From: Paramecium octaurelia | Taxonomy: Eukaryota > Ciliophora > Oligohymenophorea > Peniculida > Parameciidae | Direction of reading: 5' to 3' | Assembly: GCA_905182995.1 (NCBI GenBank) | Contig: CAJJDP010000005.1 | Location: forward strand, 620,001-684,000 | Length of the DNA: 64,000 bases | Shown here: piece after piece, positions 12,692-24,931 of the stretch | Position numbering within the stretch: the stretch's first letter is position 1 | Layout of the letters: each line of letters opens with the position of its first letter | Notes under the pieces: model-generated | The model's database searches: none | Told to the model about the DNA's origin: nothing | The model's input: the letters and a program-made list of their open reading frames with translations, nothing else | Program-made: the position numbers and the translations under genes

Positions 12692-13615
12692 TCAAATAAG
12701 GACAACCAAGATAATTAATGACATAATTGATAGAATCCAATTGGAAGAACATTATTGACAAGTCTCTGTCACCCAATGATAAGAACCAAAGGTAACATCA
12801 TTGCAAGTTTGTTCATTCAAATGAGTAGCGTCTGTTGCAGTTGCACATTTATTATCGGCACCCCATTTGCATAAGATGGATTTATTGCTGTCAATCTTTG
12901 GTAGAGAAGTGCATTAGGCTTAGATGGTAATATCAGAACAAGCTCTATTCACACATGTTTATCCATCTTTCTTACAATATTTTGGATCACACATCTGATT
13001 GAATCCATCAGCATCTCTGCATGTTTTCAATTCAAATGCATAACATTTACCATCACTTTTCCATTAACATTTGGCAGTTGCAGTTGCATCTCCTTTGCAT
13101 GTTGCTTCAGTCACAAATTTAGAACAATCAACATACACCTTATTTTCACATTAAAATCCAGCGGCAACAGCTAAATGTTTGTAGAATAACGTAGTCACAC
13201 TAACTCCTTTGGCTTAGCATTTCTCTCCATTTTCGCCCTACAAGACAGAGCATCTTTCTGCCTTTGTCACAATGAAATCTGAACATTGAGTAAATTCAAT
13301 GCATTTATTATCTTTCCAACCACATCCAGCCATATTTGAACAGCTTTCTTCAGTTGGCATGTCTTCACACCCTTTCTTCTCATCAATACACTTGCCACCT
13401 TTCCATTAGCAATCGCCAGTGCATTTGTCTTCTGTTGCGTAATCACTGCATTCTTTTTCTAGACAAGATGATTCATTCCATTTGCAATCATACCATTTAT
13501 CACACTCTGATTTGATAAATGACGAGCACTCGCATCTTTTTGATTTATTGATGATAATATCTGCAGAAGCAAGCCCACAAAAGGCAATTAATAATACCAA
13601 TTGGATATTTTTCAT
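12692..13615 (-). CDS. cysteine-rich secreted protein, probably GPI-anchored
   Basis: 307-residue intronless frame. It begins with a clear signal peptide (MKNIQLVLLIAFCGLASA) and ends with a hydrophobic tail (SIMSLIILVVLI) directly before TGA, the arrangement of GPI-anchored surface proteins. The mature part contains many regularly spaced Cys residues in short repeats of the type CSDYATEDKCTGDC and CKWG/CKWNESSC, about 25-50 residues apart. This resembles the repeats of Paramecium surface-antigen-like proteins, although it is far smaller than the immobilisation antigens. The likely location is the cell or cilia surface. The family assignment rests on layout and Cys pattern only. Confidence 0.7.
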
Positions 13616-15193
13616 TAATTAAAATTAAAGATATTTTTCGTTTTCATTACGCATTTCATTGATAAAATTTACTAATAATATTTAAGTTTATAATAGAAAT
13701 TTATCTATTTTTTATTAAATTAAATATTTGTCAAGTTTAAACCAATGCTAAAATTTTGGAAAGTTATTCATTTGTACTTGTCAATTTATAAATAAGGATG
13801 ATAAATTTTATCATTTTTCTTATTTAATGCAATTCTTTGGTTATTTATTCAAAGAATCAGTTGCCTAAAATAAAATTATATATTTTTTATTAATGATTAT
13901 AATGTAATTATTATGTGATCAAAAAAAGCATTTGTATTTAATAGTATTATTATTCATTGAAGAATGCAAAAATACTAGATAAATTAATCCCTCAAAACAA
14001 TACTTATTATACAGTAAAAATTAGAGAAAAGTTACTTTATATAAGTCTAAAGTAATTATCAAAATTATTTTGGTTGAGAAGAATTTAAATAAATATTTAA
14101 AGAGAAATATTGCACGGATTTTAAAATCAGATATTCATAAATCAAATATAAATAAAATTTGATAATTTGATCAGAAGTAAAGAAGAAAATCTTAAATTAA
14201 TGAATTGTGTTTGAGTAGTGAATGAACATAATTCAGAAGAACTACACAAACAAATTATAGTATTACAAAATCATATAATTAAATTTTAATCAGATAATAA
14301 TTTTATAAATTGGTCTAATAGCTTAAATAATACTAATAAAATTTGTATAACCAACATAAAATTGAAAATAAACTCAGAAACAATATTCAGATATATTGGA
14401 GGATATTAATCATCCAAATATACTTAAAATATGCTAATGAGATAGAAAATATTTTAAGTTTCTAAGCAATTCTATTCAAGCTTAGCTTTAGAAATGCTTA
14501 AAAGAATAGTAAGTTAATCATATCCATAATTTAATTTAAGCTTTTTTTAATTATCTTATTGTTAATAATTTTATATACAAATTATTGTTATTAAATTCTA
14601 TAAATTTCCCATTTTATTTCAATATATCTAGACATAATGTTCTACAAGAGTTAGTTAATTCTTATATATGCAACTCATCATTTTAATTGAGCTTTTAAAA
14701 TCAATGCTTTTGTTATATATTTTAGTTATTGATAAAAACATTAATATATGAATAAAATCATGTTAAAATATAAAAGAAAGTGGATTATATCAATTTTATT
14801 TAAAATTGTCCCTAAAATTCAATGATAATCAATATAACTTGATTGTATATACAATTTTCTGAAATCAAATTAATAGTCCATCAATCAAACCTCATAAAGC
14901 AAATCAAAATTAAAATTAAGCTTTTTGTACTTAGATAAAACATATTATTATTTAAATTCTTACTTATGATTTTTTAAAAAGCTTAATATACATTTTATTA
15001 GAATTAATTCTATAAATTGATTTCTATTTTTGTAAAGAATCTTAAGTTTTACTTAATCCACTTATTTGTTTTTAAGGATGATATGGAGAAAATAAACAGC
15101 CACGAAGATAAAATATAAATTTGTAATTAAAAAAATTACTTCCAAGCAACGTAATTTCACACAATAATAAGATTATTTTTATAAATAATATTC
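13616..15193. other. gene-poor AT-rich interval with one long open stretch
   Basis: About 1.6 kb between two minus-strand genes. Most is AT-rich without coding-like composition. On the plus strand, 14224-14749 is free of TGA for about 175 codons in one frame, longer than expected by chance, but I see no start context, motif or repeat that supports a product. It may be a decayed or very divergent gene. Confidence 0.35.
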
Positions 15194-17526
15194 TCATTCT
15201 ATCTTATATCCTCCCTTTGAGCTCTCTGGAGGTAAAAAAGTCAAAGGTGAGAATTAAAAATATTAAGTAGGATTCAGATGTTCTAAACCCATTTTCATCA
15301 AATTAAACATTTCAAATTGGAACTGAGCTGTATTTATACTTTGTTATCCATTACTTTTTTAATGGATAGATTACTATTCAATCAAATTTAATGGCATATT
15401 TTAATATTAATATTAATATTAATAGTAAGGATTTACTATGAAAGAAGAATACAATTGTTAAGCAAAAGGGAATTAATATTATGAAATAAGCTAATCTTAT
15501 TAACTATAATCTAAAATATTATTTCGATAATATTAACCATATTAAGGGTGATATTACTAAAGATTTAAATGGGTTTCCTCTATTTATTATTATTATTCTG
15601 ATTAACATTTATCTTCTACTATATTTTGCTTTGATTATTGTTGTTGATGATCTAAATATTATTCTTCCTATTTATAATTATTGTCTTAACTTCTTTCTTC
15701 ACTGGGTTGTGAAGGACTATTTTAAAATTAATCTATGCGTGATTATGAACTGAAAGATCTATTTTTCTATTTATTTTTTTGTTTTTTATTATGCTTTTTA
15801 CAAAATTAGATTTGCTTTTATTTTAATTACTCTTTTGCTATTTTATTTTCTAATTTTTATTATTTCATTCTATCTTTCTTTTTTTGCCTTGCTCTCTTCT
15901 TTTCTAATTCCATTTATATTGCTCTTTCTAATTTTATATTTCTTTCTATTTATCTTTATCTTTTTCTTTCTTAGACCCTTTATTGATTTAAATCTATTAA
16001 TTTTTGTTTTCTTAAATTTTTATATTATTTCCATTCTAATTATCTTTATTTTTTTTTAATTTTATATCTCTCTTTTAAGATGCTTTAATGGTGTTCTTTG
16101 TAAAATTATTGAATTTTCTAAAAAGTAAAATACTCATCAGCATCCTGCTTATTTGAAATTTCTTCGTTTTTTAGTAGCCCAAATTTTTCTACAACATTTT
16201 ATTGGTTTTGATTATTTATCACTTAGTCAATTTTTTCAAATTTGATTCCGTTCTGATTTTCTTATTAATTTGGTTGATTTACAAAGATAATTTGACAACT
16301 TTCTTGCTCTTCAAACATATTATCTTGAGAGCCTATATTTATTACTGCTAGATTGTTTTCTTTTCGAGTGTTACGAAAATCCATACTAGCATTTTCAATA
16401 TCTGAAGTTTTATTTGTGATTTGTTGTTTTTTATCAGGATCTTACACTTCCTATTGATTTTAACGATAAGATGACTAAATTTTTTATATTATTTAAATAT
16501 TCCTTTCTTAATGCTCTTCATTTTGTATAGTATGATCATATTTAATGACCTCTTCCTATTTTATTTATATGTAGTTATTTTATTTTTACTCTGGGTTTGT
16601 TATTTCTTACCCTAATTTTTGTCTATTTGACTATTTTTTCTCATTTTGTTTATTTTCTATATTAATTTTTTATACTAATTCCTTAAAACTTATTTTTTTT
16701 GACCTATTGAGTAATTGAGGCTTTAGTTCTGAATCATCATTAAAGTCTGTTTTGGATTTTCTTTAATTCATAACAATTTACTCATTTTTATACAAGCATG
16801 AATCATTCAAATTCTTTGTTTCTTCTATTTTAGAATCTAAATTCTCCATTTTTACAACGATTTTATCATTTATTTGACCATCTTCATTAGTAATATTTAA
16901 TATAAGATCAGTGTTTATAAATATTTTTATTTCTATTGATTTTTGTTTTTCAAAATTTAATTCTACAAATTTTTTTTAAAAAGAAAGAATTTAATTTGAA
17001 AGCCAAGCAAGTTTCTCCATTAGTATTTATGCCTACTTCCTTTTATTATTTTTCATAAGCAATCTAAATTTACAGAAATGGGAATTCTATAAGGTAGATT
17101 TTCCAATTTTTTTACTTTTTAATTCTACGTTACATTAGGTACTATTTATTATAGGATTACCATCTAATTTTGTTCTTAATTTTGTTGCTACTTCATTGAA
17201 CTTAACCTATAATAATTTTGTTGATTAGTAAAATTAGCACAATTATTCATAATCTTACCGAAATGATTATTCAATATCTCCTTCCTCTTGATATTAAGTG
17301 AATAGCCTTGATTAAAGCAAAGATATTCCTTCAGGCTCAAGGTATTAAGAATAATCCCTCTGGATCTCTGTCTCCTTTTTTTTTCCTAACTTAAATCGTT
17401 TTAGTCTTCTTTCCATCTATATATATGATGTCCATAGTTCCTATAATCTATTGTTTTCCATTCAGCTATTTACACTTTGACAAATTTTATTTATTTTATT
17501 AATAATGACTATTAGTTTGAATCCAT
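15194..17526 (-). CDS. long Gln/Lys-rich coiled-coil protein
   Basis: The coding frame is invisible with the standard code because it is full of TAA/TAG (Gln). ATG at 17526 starts with MDSNQQSLLIKQIKF. The N-terminal third carries a dense KRRQRSRG-type basic stretch and mixed segments. The middle (about 16900-15800) is a Lys/Glu/Gln-rich coiled coil, for example KQRQLEWKQYKNLRKQKL. The C-terminal part is Tyr/Gln-rich with a YQYQYQYQ repeat (about 15398-15421) and ends FLPPESSKGGYKIE before TGA. Between about 17250 and 16930 two frames compete and one or two introns of about 34 nt are needed, so the exon model there is provisional. No family was recognised. Structural or scaffold roles are common for such ciliate proteins but are not shown here. 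Confidence 0.6.
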
Positions 17527-17599
17527 TTTAATCTTAAATTAGATACATTTTATATAAATTAGTCATTGATAAAAATAATTTCAAAAATATTCAGTCATT

Positions 17600-20500
17600 C
17601 TTAGGTGAAGATAATTTAGTTTAGAAAAAGGTCAATAGTTCTAATACCAAACCACCTTATTTAAAATTATTTTAAATATTTTTTATAATATATAAGATTG
17701 ATCTTAAGGGCTGATAATACCATTACTAAGACCTTTATACTCTCCCATTCTGAAAGCCACTGAATAAGGATTCATATAGTTTTTTGAAAAATGGACTTAT
17801 TTGAAATAATTATTTGGTAAAGTTAAACACTAACTTTATAAAGCATTATTACTTGTTTCGATTTTATCTGTATATTTAGATTTTTTTAGATTTAGATATT
17901 GCTTAAGCACACGAGATCGTTGTTGTTAAAACTTTATCGAATTGCTTTGAAACCAATTTCCCTAAGAATCATTTTCAAAGAGTTAGACATTCTTATAAAA
18001 TTATACATTTAGTAGATTTTTAATGATCTACAGCACTTAAAGATATTTTAAGGTCATCATTCACAAATAAGCACATAGCCCTACCATCCGGCTATTAACT
18101 AGGTCATACTACTATTTAACGTTAACTTAATTTTGAAGTTATGGGTTCCAATTAGATTTTCACTAATAGCCAAGATTTTCAATTGCTCATTAAAGAACTG
18201 GATATCTTTAGCTGGATTAGGAATGGCCAAACCTCAAAAGTGCTTCAATTAAAATGCTTTTAAGGTTAGACCTTAGGATGAGAATTGCTAGAGCATTTCA
18301 TTTTTTCTTCAAGATAGAACATTAGTTTTATACTTAATGCCAAGGTATGAAACTATTTAAATAAATTATATGTTCTTTTCTTAAGGAACTATTAATCCAT
18401 TAATGATGATTGCCAATATATCATTACCTTTGAAATCTCACGAATTAAAATATATGACGGTAATTCATATCTGATAATACCTTATCTAGAAACCATCTCA
18501 GTTTATTTAAGATGTGTATTCAAATTAAGGGAGTTTTTAAGAATCAAAAAATCTCAAAAAAAAATCCTTAAATAATTGAAAAACATTTATCTAAAATCAT
18601 TTACTAACCAAATACTTCAAGTGATCTATAAATTTGTTAGCAATTAACTATATTAAAGGTATATAAACTGGATTTAGTCAGAATCAATTAATTGCTAATG
18701 ATGATTTAATACAATTATACAATACCATCATCAAAGGCATCATCTCTTTTAATATTTGTAAAAACTTTAATGTCTTCTTTGAAATACTTCTATCATTAAT
18801 CTAACTGATAATCAAAAAAAATTTGCTACACAGTGATTGGTGGATATTAATAATTCAAATTATTCATATAAAAATTAGAGAGTTCTTATTATACATAACA
18901 TAATATTTAGTACAAATATTAAGATCCTAAATTTATGAAGAAAAATGAATTTCCAACATCTGCATCAAAATCTCTTTCAAAAGTGATATATGAATAATTG
19001 GTTATAGATCGATAATTATAAATATTAACACACAATTTTATTAACATACATATTGAGTTTTTTTAGAGTTTTGTGGCTGTTATTTCACTAAATATTTATT
19101 TTTCCATAAAATGCATTAAATATACATACAATGGATTTTTATTAGCTATTATGAACAAATTTTCTTATTTTACAGAATTTTAAAAATTTCTGACATTCTC
19201 AATCCTAACCCTTATTCTATTTATTTATTAAAGGCTAAATAAGACTACAAGTATTGTAGCTAATTCCCAAAATCCATTTAAATATCTTTAAATAATTGTA
19301 GAATGATCTTTTGGCAGTAAAAAAATTAAATCTTTTTTAATAAATAAAATCAAAAATTTTATAATATTCTTCTATAGAATAGCCTCTATTTAATTATATT
19401 AATGAGAATATAAAATTTAATTGAATTTCTTATGTCATTCTAAGAAATGCAATTTCTCAAAATCAACAATGAATAATCAGGTTCTACCAACATAATAATT
19501 TTTTAAAGTAAATAGAATTTAAAATTTAAATTGATTGATTTAAAGCTTATACTTTATAAATTATGATTATTTGACTCAGACTACTTAGATTCTAACTTTA
19601 TGAACTATTAGCTATATTAATTAAATTTCTGAGTTAAAAAGCAGCTCATAAAATATTTTAATGAAAATTAAGTAAAGTTTGAGTCCAAATAACTAAGGGA
19701 ATTAATTATACTTACAAGAATGCTATGATGTATATCACCCTCAAATCCGAAATAAAAAACTCGCACCTCTTAATCTCATTAAGATAGAAAAAAGTAAGTT
19801 ATAAATGGCTTAAGATGCAAACTTTAAGGATAAAGAATATCTCGTTTACAATTTTTCATTGTTTATCAAAGATTATACCTTCCTAATATTATTAAAAGTA
19901 TTTTTATTATTGATTTACCTAATACATTTCTCTATATTTTAATAAATTTATTCTATTTAATTTTACCAAATTGAGTCTACTTTAAATAAAAATTCTTAAT
20001 TAAGATAAGCCTTAATCTTATTAATATTTCTAAAATATTTTGACTTCTATAGATAGTTTGATTTCAACTAAAAAACTTTTATCAATAAATCTAAGTTTAA
20101 ATATTTTACTTCCTTTTTTGGCATTAATTGTTAAAGATCTATTTAACAAGAAAAACTTATTAAGTTTATTTAATTTTTATGCTTATTCTATACTTATTTC
20201 TAAAAAATTAAATAAACTCAACCAACTTTTAATAATCAAATCAACTAAATTAAGCATATTCATTGTGCTTCTAATTTAGTAGTCGCTTAAAATCCTTTAC
20301 CTAACCCAATTGATGTTAAAGAAATTTAAACAAATAAACATTTTATTTTTTTAAATGTCTCTTAAGCAATCTTGACTCTTTAACATAAATATTAATCCTT
20401 AACTTACTTGCTTTGTTTTAGATGAGATAAATGTGTTATGTTAATTTATGTTATTCAAAAATTGGTCTTTAATTCTATTTGTACTTTTATATTATCAATT

Positions 20501-20650
20501 ATGTAGAATTTTGAAATATTTATTTCTTACTAATTACTTCCTTTTGCTTTAAAATCTTAATTATGTTCAATTTATTCTAAAATATTTTCTGTGTATCATT
20601 TCAATCTAATGTTTTATACTAATCCAAAAGTTTATAGAATAATTTAATGA
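17600..20650 (-). pseudogene. possible decayed minus-strand coding region(s)
   Basis: This 3-kb stretch shows coding-like fragments on the minus strand that are interrupted by TGA codons and frame changes which short introns do not obviously repair. Examples are a frame around 18150-18250 reading IPNPAKDIQFFNEQLKI and continuing LIGTHNFKIKLTLNSS, one at about 18420 reading GNDILAIIINGLIVP, and one at 18700-19050 reading FERDFDADVGNSFFFINLG and later DIKVFTNIKRDDAFDDG. The pattern of beta-strand-like segments recalls large repetitive surface or cadherin-like proteins of ciliates, but no family can be named. The most economical reading is a degenerate gene; a real gene with many unrecognised introns is the alternative. 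Confidence 0.3.
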
Positions 20651-20718
20651 TAAATTATAATAATTGGCAAAATGATATATTTTTAATATTGAAATATTAT
20701 AAACGTTTTCACAATCCA

Positions 20719-22457
20719 ATGGATTCCGATATTCAGCTAAGTTGCCGATACAGTTTACATAATAATGAATAAATACAAGGATTTTGTCCTTATCCAAAAT
20801 GCAATAATTTTCGCCTATTCTGTATTAATTGCTTACTTTAATATCATTGTGATCATGCAATGGAATGCAAAAATCTAAAAGAGTTTCCTCAATGGTCTGA
20901 ATAATTCAATAATTTGAATTTAGAAAATACCAAAAAATTAGAATCAATTCTTGAAATATTTCCTGTGCTTAAATCGTTTAAAGAATGGTACGAAGCATAA
21001 TATTACCCTGTAATTTACAATTAATCAAGTGTAAACACTTAACAATTTGAGTAGAAAATAAATAACATGATCAACATCCAATAAATAACAACTATTATTG
21101 ATTAATCTATTAAGCCCTAAATTGAAAAATTAAAAATATACTTAGAATACATTATGAATTAAACAGGGAAAATTAACAATTTAGGTATTTAGTATGATAA
21201 GTTAAAGTTTCTTTTGATGAATTTATTTAGAGCAGACTTTAGACAACAGGTGGCTTAAATAATAGAGCTTAAAAAAATTTCGAAGAAGGTTTTTAATAAA
21301 TCATTAATTTTCAGCTAATTCTCTTTATTGGGCAGGAAGGTACGAAGATTGTATTTAAAAATGCAATGCCTTTTAAAAGTTTCATATAACAGATATTCGA
21401 TTTTCTTTAATGAAAGGTAAAATTTTTGATCAGCTTTAAGGAGACAGCTATTTAGAACTTAAGAAGTTTGAAGATGCAATTGAAAATTATATGATCGCTA
21501 TAGACATGGATGAAAATAATTATTATGCTATAGGAAAGATTGGTATATTTTATTTTTATGTTTAGGTGATATCAATCTAAATACAGGAAAATTAGAAGAA
21601 GCATTAAAATGTTATGATTAATGCACTAGAATTAATGATAAATCGCAAGAATATTATTTCAAAAAAGGTTTTTTTTTCAATATTTTAGCAAAAATCTATC
21701 AAAAATTAAAATAGCTTCAGCAAAGCTTAGAATGTGTAGACCACGTTTTGCTCTTAAATTCCTCTCACATAGAGGCTCTCTAAATGAAAGGTACAAAATT
21801 CATATTAAATTAGCCGTTCTCTTATAATTGATATCTAATAAATCAGGTGGAATTCAAGAGTTTCAATAGAATTTGTAAGCTACTGGAGCCAATATGAGAT
21901 AAATCTTATAACACTAATGTAACGATTAATCATGATTATTTAGTACGCTTAAGAGGTCAGTTTTAGAATCAAACACTTTTAGGGCAAATTTTATCAGAAG
22001 ATGAGGCTAATAAGTAATTTTAAAGAGGTTCAATAATAATAATCATTTAGCATTTAATCAGCTTGAAAAAAATCCATCAATAACTTTATAAATTTGCCGT
22101 GAAATTCTTGAAAAAGACAAAACAAATTTTTAATTTGTAATTTTAAGCGGTATAGAATAGGTCTAATATAGCCTATGCAATGAAAAATCTTGGAAAATAT
22201 TAAGAGGCTTTGCATCTTTGTGAATTCCTGAATAAATTAGATCCAAATAATTAAGAAATAGAGGATTTGTAGTAAATTATTTATGGATTGATTTAATGAA
22301 TTTTTACAGTTATTTAAGCTTATTATATGAATGTCTAAATGCTTAAAATCCAATTGCATTTATTTTTGAGCGACTAAAAATATAAATAGATAGTCATTAG
22401 GAAATTCAGGTGTAGATATTAATAAAAGATTAGAGTAGCTAAGGTAGGGATTATTGA
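20719..22457 (+). CDS. TPR protein with N-terminal zinc-finger-like motif
   Basis: ATG at 20719. The start contains a Cys/His cluster (CRYSLH...GFCPYPKC...LFCINC...HCDHAMEC, residues about 9-50) like a B-box-type zinc finger, then a helical region, then tetratricopeptide repeats such as YLELKKFEDAIENYMIAIDM, GKLEEALKCYDQCTRIN and YAMKNLGKYQEALHLCEFLN. TPRs are helical scaffolds for protein binding. Several introns are required to keep the repeats in frame, for example 21545-21567 (ends TTTAG), about 21667-21687, about 21791-21813, 22027-22049 and 22134-22152 (19 nt). Repeat units are each followed by a G|GT junction. The end is uncertain: TGA at 22297-22299 ends one model, while a further frame (LLYECLNAQNPIAFIFERL) reaches TGA at 22455-22457 if a 41-nt intron is allowed. 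The region around 21840-21960 is also provisional. Confidence 0.65.
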
Positions 22458-22552
22458 AGAAGCAAAGACAAGATCATATTACTTGAGAAAAGACTATAAA
22501 AAAGTGTTGATTTAAATTAGGAAATTAAAATATAAATCTTTTTATTTAACAA

Positions 22553-24049
22553 ATGAGCGGATTAGAAGATATTCCTGAATTTTATGATGATCCACAACAA
22601 CCAACAAAATAGGACATATAGTAAGAGCAAATATTGAGAATCGTAGAAAATATGACAATTACAATGTCTCATAATTCAAAAACTTTGGGCTAAAAGAGGA
22701 GCTCTTACGAGCCGTAAAAGAAGCCGGGTTCGAGCATCCCACTAGAGGTAATAATGGTGGTTCTATTTCCCTTTAGTCCAAGCAGAATCGTTGACAAATG
22801 CATTATAAGGGGAACAATTGATTTGTCAAGCAAAAGCAGGAACAGGAAAGACAGCTGTATTTGTTCTGACTGTCCTAAATACGATCAACACTGAAAGCAA
22901 TAAAGTGGAATGTCTTGTAATTACTCACACAAGAGAGTTAGCTCAATAAGTATGAGATATGTAAATATGAAAGGCTCGGGATGAATTTTTAAGGTTGGGA
23001 AAGTTCATGAAAAGTATCAAAGTTGAGTGTTTTTATGGAGGAGGAGAACCAGTGACTGTAAATATATCGACAATCGAAACAGTTAAGCCTTAAATAGTAG
23101 TTGGGTAAATATAGAGTCTAATTGTAGTACTCCAGGACGTCTTAAGGATTTGATTTGTGAGAAGAAAGCCTTGAAAGTAGATAGATTGAAGTACTTTATT
23201 TTGGATGAAGCCGATACTATGATTGAAGATTTAAATATGAGGTGCTGATTTTTGAAATAATTATTATTAGAAAGGACATCTAAGACATCTTCTTACGTAC
23301 ACCACAAGATAAATAATTTATGGCATTTAGTGCAACCTTTACTGAATCAAGTAGAACATCACTCAAAAAGTTTATAGCTGATAACAAACATGTTAATTTT
23401 TATGTTATTCCTAGATTTATGAAATTACAATCAAACCAGAACAACTCTTTCTAGATAAATTGAAGTAATACTATATGAAAGTACCTGAAACTCTTAAATT
23501 CCATTATTTGAGATAAATCTTAAATACCTGCAAATTAAATCAATGCATCATCTTTGTGAAGAGCTCAGAAAAGGCTGATGCATTAGTCTCTGAACTCAAA
23601 AAGAAGGGAGAAGATTCAGTCAGATAACTCTATGGTGGTAACAGATTGGGACCAGATCACTAAAAAATGAGACAGAAGACTTATGAATAATTTAGAAATG
23701 GACACTTCAGATTACTGGTTGCAACCAACTTAATGGGAAGAGGTATTGATATTGATAAGGTCAATTATGTCATCAATTTTGATATGCCTGACTCTTTGGA
23801 AACTTATTTACATAGAGTACCAAAATCATTTAAATTATTAGGTAGGAAGAGCTGGTAGATAAGAGACTAATGGGGTTGCAATCTCTTTTGTTAAATATGA
23901 AGAAGAAGCATCAGATGGTAAAAAGCCCACTGATGATGAAGTAATTATCCTTGTGATTATTCAATTAGGTTTTACAATAGATCCTTAAATAATATCCAGA
24001 CAAATTATAATAATTGCCTTAGGATTTATCCACACTAGACAAGTTCTGA
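22553..24049 (+). CDS. DEAD-box RNA helicase, UAP56/Sub2-like
   Basis: UAP56/Sub2 helicases act in splicing and mRNA export from the nucleus. All helicase motifs are seen in order: Q-motif region [20 protein letters not shown], Walker [24 protein letters not shown] (LDEADTM), [25 protein letters not shown] and HRVGRAGR. The IFVKS, ATNLxGRG and NFDMP elements fit UAP56 best, although UAP56 normally has DECD, not DEAD. Eight short introns repair the frame: 22621-22646, 22748-22776, 22950-22973 (ends AAG), 23105-23127, 23242-23270, 23392-23414, 23817-23841 and 23941-23968. The protein ends [11 protein letters not shown] before TGA 24047-24049. All catalytic motifs are intact. The next gene starts 42 bp downstream on the same strand. 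Confidence 0.9.
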
Positions 24050-24091
24050 AAATGATAGTATTACATAAAATAAAAAATAAAATATATATAT

Positions 24092-24773
24092 ATGCAAAAA
24101 CCCATTTTTAGTAAGATTGTCACTTTAGGTGACTATGCTGTGGGCAAAAGTAGTTTGATACAAAGATTCACCAAAAACGATTTTACTGATACTAGAACAT
24201 AAACTGTGGGTGCTGAATTCTCTCCTAAATAAATATTAAGAGATGGAAGATTAATAGAATTATAGATTTGGGATACTGCAGGTCAAGAAGTTTACAGAAG
24301 CATTGCTAAACTCTATTACAAGGGTATTTAATTATTCTTATAAATTAGATGCTAATTTTGCAATTATTGTTTATGATGTAACAAAACCTAAATCTTTTGA
24401 AGTACTTAAATTTTGGTTGGAAAAATTATTCGAAGAAGGATTGAGTGATATTAGTAATCTTGATTTCATATTCAATTTTAGCCAAGTTCATTATAGCGAA
24501 TAAAATTGATTTAGAATCGCAGGTCCCTTTAGAGGAAGTTAAACAATATGCTAATTCATTTGATCCAAAAATACAAGTTTTTGAAACTAGTTGTAAACAA
24601 AATATTGGTGTTTTTGTATTGATTCGGTATAATTTTAGGAACTGTTCAATCACATTGCTGATTTAGTGAATGAGAAAGAAAAGTAATAATAACAATAGAA
24701 AAGAGAAGAGAAGCCAGCAATTAAAATAGTAAGCTCTGAGAATAGAAACGATTCTGAAAATTCTTGTTGTTGA
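24092..24773 (+). CDS. Rab-family small GTPase
   Basis: Rab GTPases direct vesicle traffic by cycling between GTP- and GDP-bound states on membranes. The nucleotide-binding motifs are intact: P-loop GDYAVGKSS, switch I threonine in TRTQTVGAEF, WDTAGQE, NKID and an ETSCK-type SAK motif. The protein ends in ENSCC directly before TGA, the double-cysteine prenylation site typical of Rabs. Introns at 24324-24348 (25 nt), 24449-24476 (28 nt, GTA...TAG) and about 24611-24639 restore the frame, giving the NKID exon as IIANKIDLESQ. A Gln/Lys-rich hypervariable linker precedes the tail. The subfamily is not assigned. Confidence 0.88.
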
Positions 24774-24931
24774 TAATATAATTTCTTTCAATGATTTTCA
24801 TTATTATTATATTAATTTAATCCTAAATTTTAACGAAAAATAATTATTAAGATAAGAATTTAAATAACTTTAAAAATAGAATATATTTCTAAACATTAAT
24901 AAGTTTCTTATACGATAATTAAATCTCAATT

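Noticed and set aside
15398..15421. ATT/AAT repeat as a simple-sequence tract
   Set aside because: It lies in frame and codes a YQ repeat in the protein, so it is part of the gene.
15835..16059. A hydrophobic plus-strand ORF resembling a membrane protein
   Set aside because: It is the reverse strand of the Lys/Gln-rich coiled-coil part of the minus gene 15194-17526; Lys/Glu codons read backwards give Phe/Leu.
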